Assembly (NCBI GenBank): GCA_031265015.1
Contig: JAISDG010000049.1
Span: 1 to 13,707 of the forward strand
Length of the DNA: 13,707 nt
Direction of reading: 5' to 3'
Source of the DNA: Spirochaetaceae bacterium
Lineage (GTDB): Bacteria > Spirochaetota > Spirochaetia > Treponematales > Breznakiellaceae
Positions 11,647 to 13,707 of the stretch are shown here, piece by piece (position 1 is the first letter of the stretch; each line of letters starts with the position of its first letter). Below the pieces are notes generated by a model. The model was not told the origin of the DNA. It was given only the letters and a program-made list of their open reading frames with translations, and did not search any database. The position numbers and the translations under genes were made by a program.

Positions 11647-13707
11647 TTATTTTTCGGAAAAAAACCCGTTCTTCCAGTTAAACCGGGAAATCTGCGGCAG
11701 GGGCAGCGCTTCTTCCGCAGCCTTCATCACCTCTTTGTAGAGCTTTTTTTTAAGGGGAAAGGTTCCGTTAAAAACACCGGCGGAAAAATCCAGGATGAAC
11801 CGGCGGAAGCCCGCTTCCATAAGAAAGGGCCGTTTATCCACTATGGAAAAGGGCGAGCCGGGAATGACCACGCCGCCGGAATTGTCTTCGCCGCCGTTTA
11901 TCAGACTGAAGCTTTCTCCCCGGCTGCCGGTGAACTGCCCAAAACGGTACCGCAGCCCGCCCCTGATCCTGAACAGCGGCGGCCAGGCAAAGAGGGTAAC
12001 AAAAGTCCGCGGCCGCAGCCGGGGGGAGACGGTTTTTTCCAGATTTTGCCGGTTAATTTCCAGGGGAGCGGTAAAGGCGGAAACCCCCAGGGCCGCGGTA
12101 AAGGCCAGGGCCCAGGAATTGAAGGTATAGAGCCAGGGTCCGGCAATCAGGGTAAGCGTCTTGTCTTTGGGGAAAAAGGAAACGTGCCCGGGGTTGTTCA
12201 GGATGAAGCGGCGGAATCCGCATTCCATAAGCTGCCCGAGGGCTTCCCGCAGAAAAGCTTCTTCGCCCTGGGGAAAATACGGATCCAGCGCCAGGATGAT
12301 GTCCGGGGCTTTAAAGGGAAGGGTCCTGTCCTCCCGCAGGACCGCGGCGGTTTTCCGGTTAACCGGCAGGATCACCGCCGCGGGCCGGACAGACTGGATA
12401 ACATAGAGATCCTCCGCCGCCGCGGCTGCCGCGTAGATCCCTTCGGGAAGCGCTTTCCGCAGTTCCGGCGGAAAGCCCCTGTCTCCGTCGGCCAGGGGCG
12501 GCCGCGGCGCTTTTTCCCTGCCGGGCTGACGCCTGAAGGAGCCAAGATCCCCGGGAATAACCGGCGGATAGCGCCTGGTCATGGCTTTGGTCTGGATAAG
12601 GTAGACCGAGTCGCCGGGCTCAAAACCTTCGGGTACGGAAATGCTCAGCCCCCTGCCGTCATATTCCGCCGCGGAGAGCTTGTGGGTAAGGCGGCGGGAA
12701 TCATCGGCCTTATGAAACCGTACCGAATCTCCCGGCGCGGGGACAGCGCCGGTAAGATTCCCCGCCTTAACCAGCGCCCGCCGGGCCGCGCCGGAACCCC
12801 GCACCGCGGCGATAATTCCCAGGCCGATGCCGGTTCCCCCGTCCTGGCCGGGCCGCAGAAAGGCGGCGGACGCCGGGGAGCTAAAAAAGAATTCCGTTTT
12901 GGGCCGGGCGAAGTCGTTCTGTAAAATACGCCGGGCATCTTCCAGAGCCCGGCGGCGGTCATCCTCGCCGCCGTCCAGGCTGTCGATGACCAGCCGGTAG
13001 GCGGAAACCACGGTTCCCACGTACTCCGCGCTTTTCATCCGTCCCTCAATTTTGAAGGACCCCACCCCCGCCTCCGCCAGTTCCGGTATCCATCCGATAA
13101 GGGACAAGTCGCAGGGGCTGAAATAGTACCCGGCGGTTTGAACGCCGGAAGCGCCGTCCCCACCGGAAACGCCACCGGCGCCGCCGCCGCTTTCCGTCCG
13201 GTAAAGCCGGCGGCACGCCTGGGTACAAAGGCCCCGGTTGGCGGACTTGCCGCCCAGGTAGCTGGAAAAAAGGCACAGTCCCGAAGCGCTCACACAAAGG
13301 GCTCCGTGGACAAAGGTTTCCAGTTCCAGATTGGTTCCCTGGCGGACAGAGCGGATTTCTTCCAGCGAGAGCTCCCGGGCAAGCACCGCCCTGGAGACGC
13401 CGTATTTGGAAAGGGCATTGGCCCCCCGGGCGGAGGCGATGTTCATCTGGGTGGAAGCGTGGAGCTTAAGGCCGGGGAATTCCCGGGCCATCATCAGGAC
13501 GCCGAAATCCTGGACAATAATGCCGTCGGGCCCCGCGGAAGCCAGGTACCGCAGCAGCTGGTACATCTGATCCGCTTCCCGCTGCTCAAACACCGTGTTA
13601 AGCGTCACATAGAGCCTGCGGCCCATGCGGTGAAGCGAGCGCAAGGCGCCCTCAAACTGGGAATAGGCAAAATTGGCGCTCCGCATCCGGGCGTTAAAAG
13701 CCTTAAG
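11647..13707 (-). CDS. U32 peptidase family protein (RlhA/YdcP-like), partial at the right edge
   Basis: The coding frame runs to the window edge. Upstream of the first in-window ATG (13684-13686) it still encodes LKAFNAR, the conserved FNAR of U32 proteins, so the true start lies outside. At least 686 residues are present. Counting from that Met: YVTLNTVF (26-33); the U32 signature ETFVHGALC followed by SGLC (123-138); GLC, then CRRLY (further Cys of the cluster); FSPCDLSLI; and SFKIEGRMKSAEYV. In this family the Cys residues are linked to an Fe-S cluster in RlhA, TrhP and UbiU/V, which are hydroxylases rather than peptidases. The length and extra C-terminal half resemble YdcP/RlhA, but substrate is not provable here. 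An insert rich in Gly and Ser (GGGAGGVSGGDGASG) lies between CRRLY and FSPCDL. The last 180 residues look like a second, eroded U32-type module (YTFNSWAL, APLEINRQNL). Confidence 0.9.
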   Translation of the reverse strand, partial: LKAFNARMRSANFAYSQFEGALRSLHRMGRRLYVTLNTVFEQREADQMYQLLRYLASAGPDGIIVQDFGVLMMAREFPGLKLHASTQMNIASARGANALSKYGVSRAVLARELSLEEIRSVRQGTNLELETFVHGALCVSASGLCLFSSYLGGKSANRGLCTQACRRLYRTESGGGAGGVSGGDGASGVQTAGYYFSPCDLSLIGWIPELAEAGVGSFKIEGRMKSAEYVGTVVSAYRLVIDSLDGGEDDRRRALEDARRILQNDFARPKTEFFFSSPASAAFLRPGQDGGTGIGLGIIAAVRGSGAARRALVKAGNLTGAVPAPGDSVRFHKADDSRRLTHKLSAAEYDGRGLSISVPEGFEPGDSVYLIQTKAMTRRYPPVIPGDLGSFRRQPGREKAPRPPLADGDRGFPPELRKALPEGIYAAAAAAEDLYVIQSVRPAAVILPVNRKTAAVLREDRTLPFKAPDIILALDPYFPQGEEAFLREALGQLMECGFRRFILNNPGHVSFFPKDKTLTLIAGPWLYTFNSWALAFTAALGVSAFTAPLEINRQNLEKTVSPRLRPRTFVTLFAWPPLFRIRGGLRYRFGQFTGSRGESFSLINGGEDNSGGVVIPGSPFSIVDKRPFLMEAGFRRFILDFSAGVFNGTFPLKKKLYKEVMKAAEEALPLPQISRFNWKNGFFSEK

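Noticed and set aside
11224..12924. 566-codon plus-strand open frame antisense to ssb and the U32 gene
   Set aside because: Low-complexity product rich in Gly, Arg, Lys and Pro, overlapping two well-supported genes on the other strand.

Overview
The window looks like a stretch of spirochete chromosome, most likely Treponema or a close relative with moderately high GC. This is inferred from gene content: a secreted BspA/TpLRR-type leucine-rich repeat protein, several large lineage-specific hypothetical proteins, a PtsN-like EIIA paired with a large hypothetical gene, and a UgpC/MsmK-type ATPase without its permeases. No rRNA, tRNA, CRISPR array, transposase or phage gene was seen, and no gap without a gene exceeds about 150 bases. 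The genus is a judgement from gene families, not a database match.

Layout, left to right. 97-1185 (+): ABC importer ATPase behind a good sigma70-type promoter. 3125-1244 (-): trxB, then a GNAT acetyltransferase. 3164-5846 (+): an exported transglutaminase-like/helical protein, then dinB (DNA polymerase IV) 16 bp later. 9054-5854 (-): a small secreted LRR protein, a 651-residue winged-helix-like/pRiA4b ORF-3-like protein, and a PTS EIIA (type 2) protein. 9107-10999 (+): an unrecognised 630-residue protein with one probable membrane segment. 13707-11085 (-): a U32-family protein that runs off the right edge, then ssb with its own leader and a Rho-independent terminator.

Functionally this is mostly housekeeping: thiol redox control (trxB), translesion synthesis (dinB), single-strand DNA binding (ssb), probable RNA hydroxylation or peptidase-like activity (U32), and carbohydrate uptake or sensing (ABC ATPase, EIIA). 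The poorly described parts are the secreted transglutaminase-like protein upstream of dinB, the 651-residue protein coupled to EIIA, and the 630-residue orphan.

The two most interesting sequence-level signals are these. (1) At five transcription-unit starts (3125-, 3164+, 8349-, 9054-, 9107+) there is no Shine-Dalgarno sequence, and a -10-like hexamer lies only 6-8 nt before the start codon. Some have a 17-bp-spaced -35-like box or an extended -10. This suggests leaderless mRNAs. By contrast, ssb has a long leader and a GGAGG. (2) Two adjacent perfect hairpins (13-bp and 12-bp stems) lie inside the trxB coding sequence. The second encodes a tandem 7-residue insert (AEEGSSA twice) at a place where ordinary TrxB has none.
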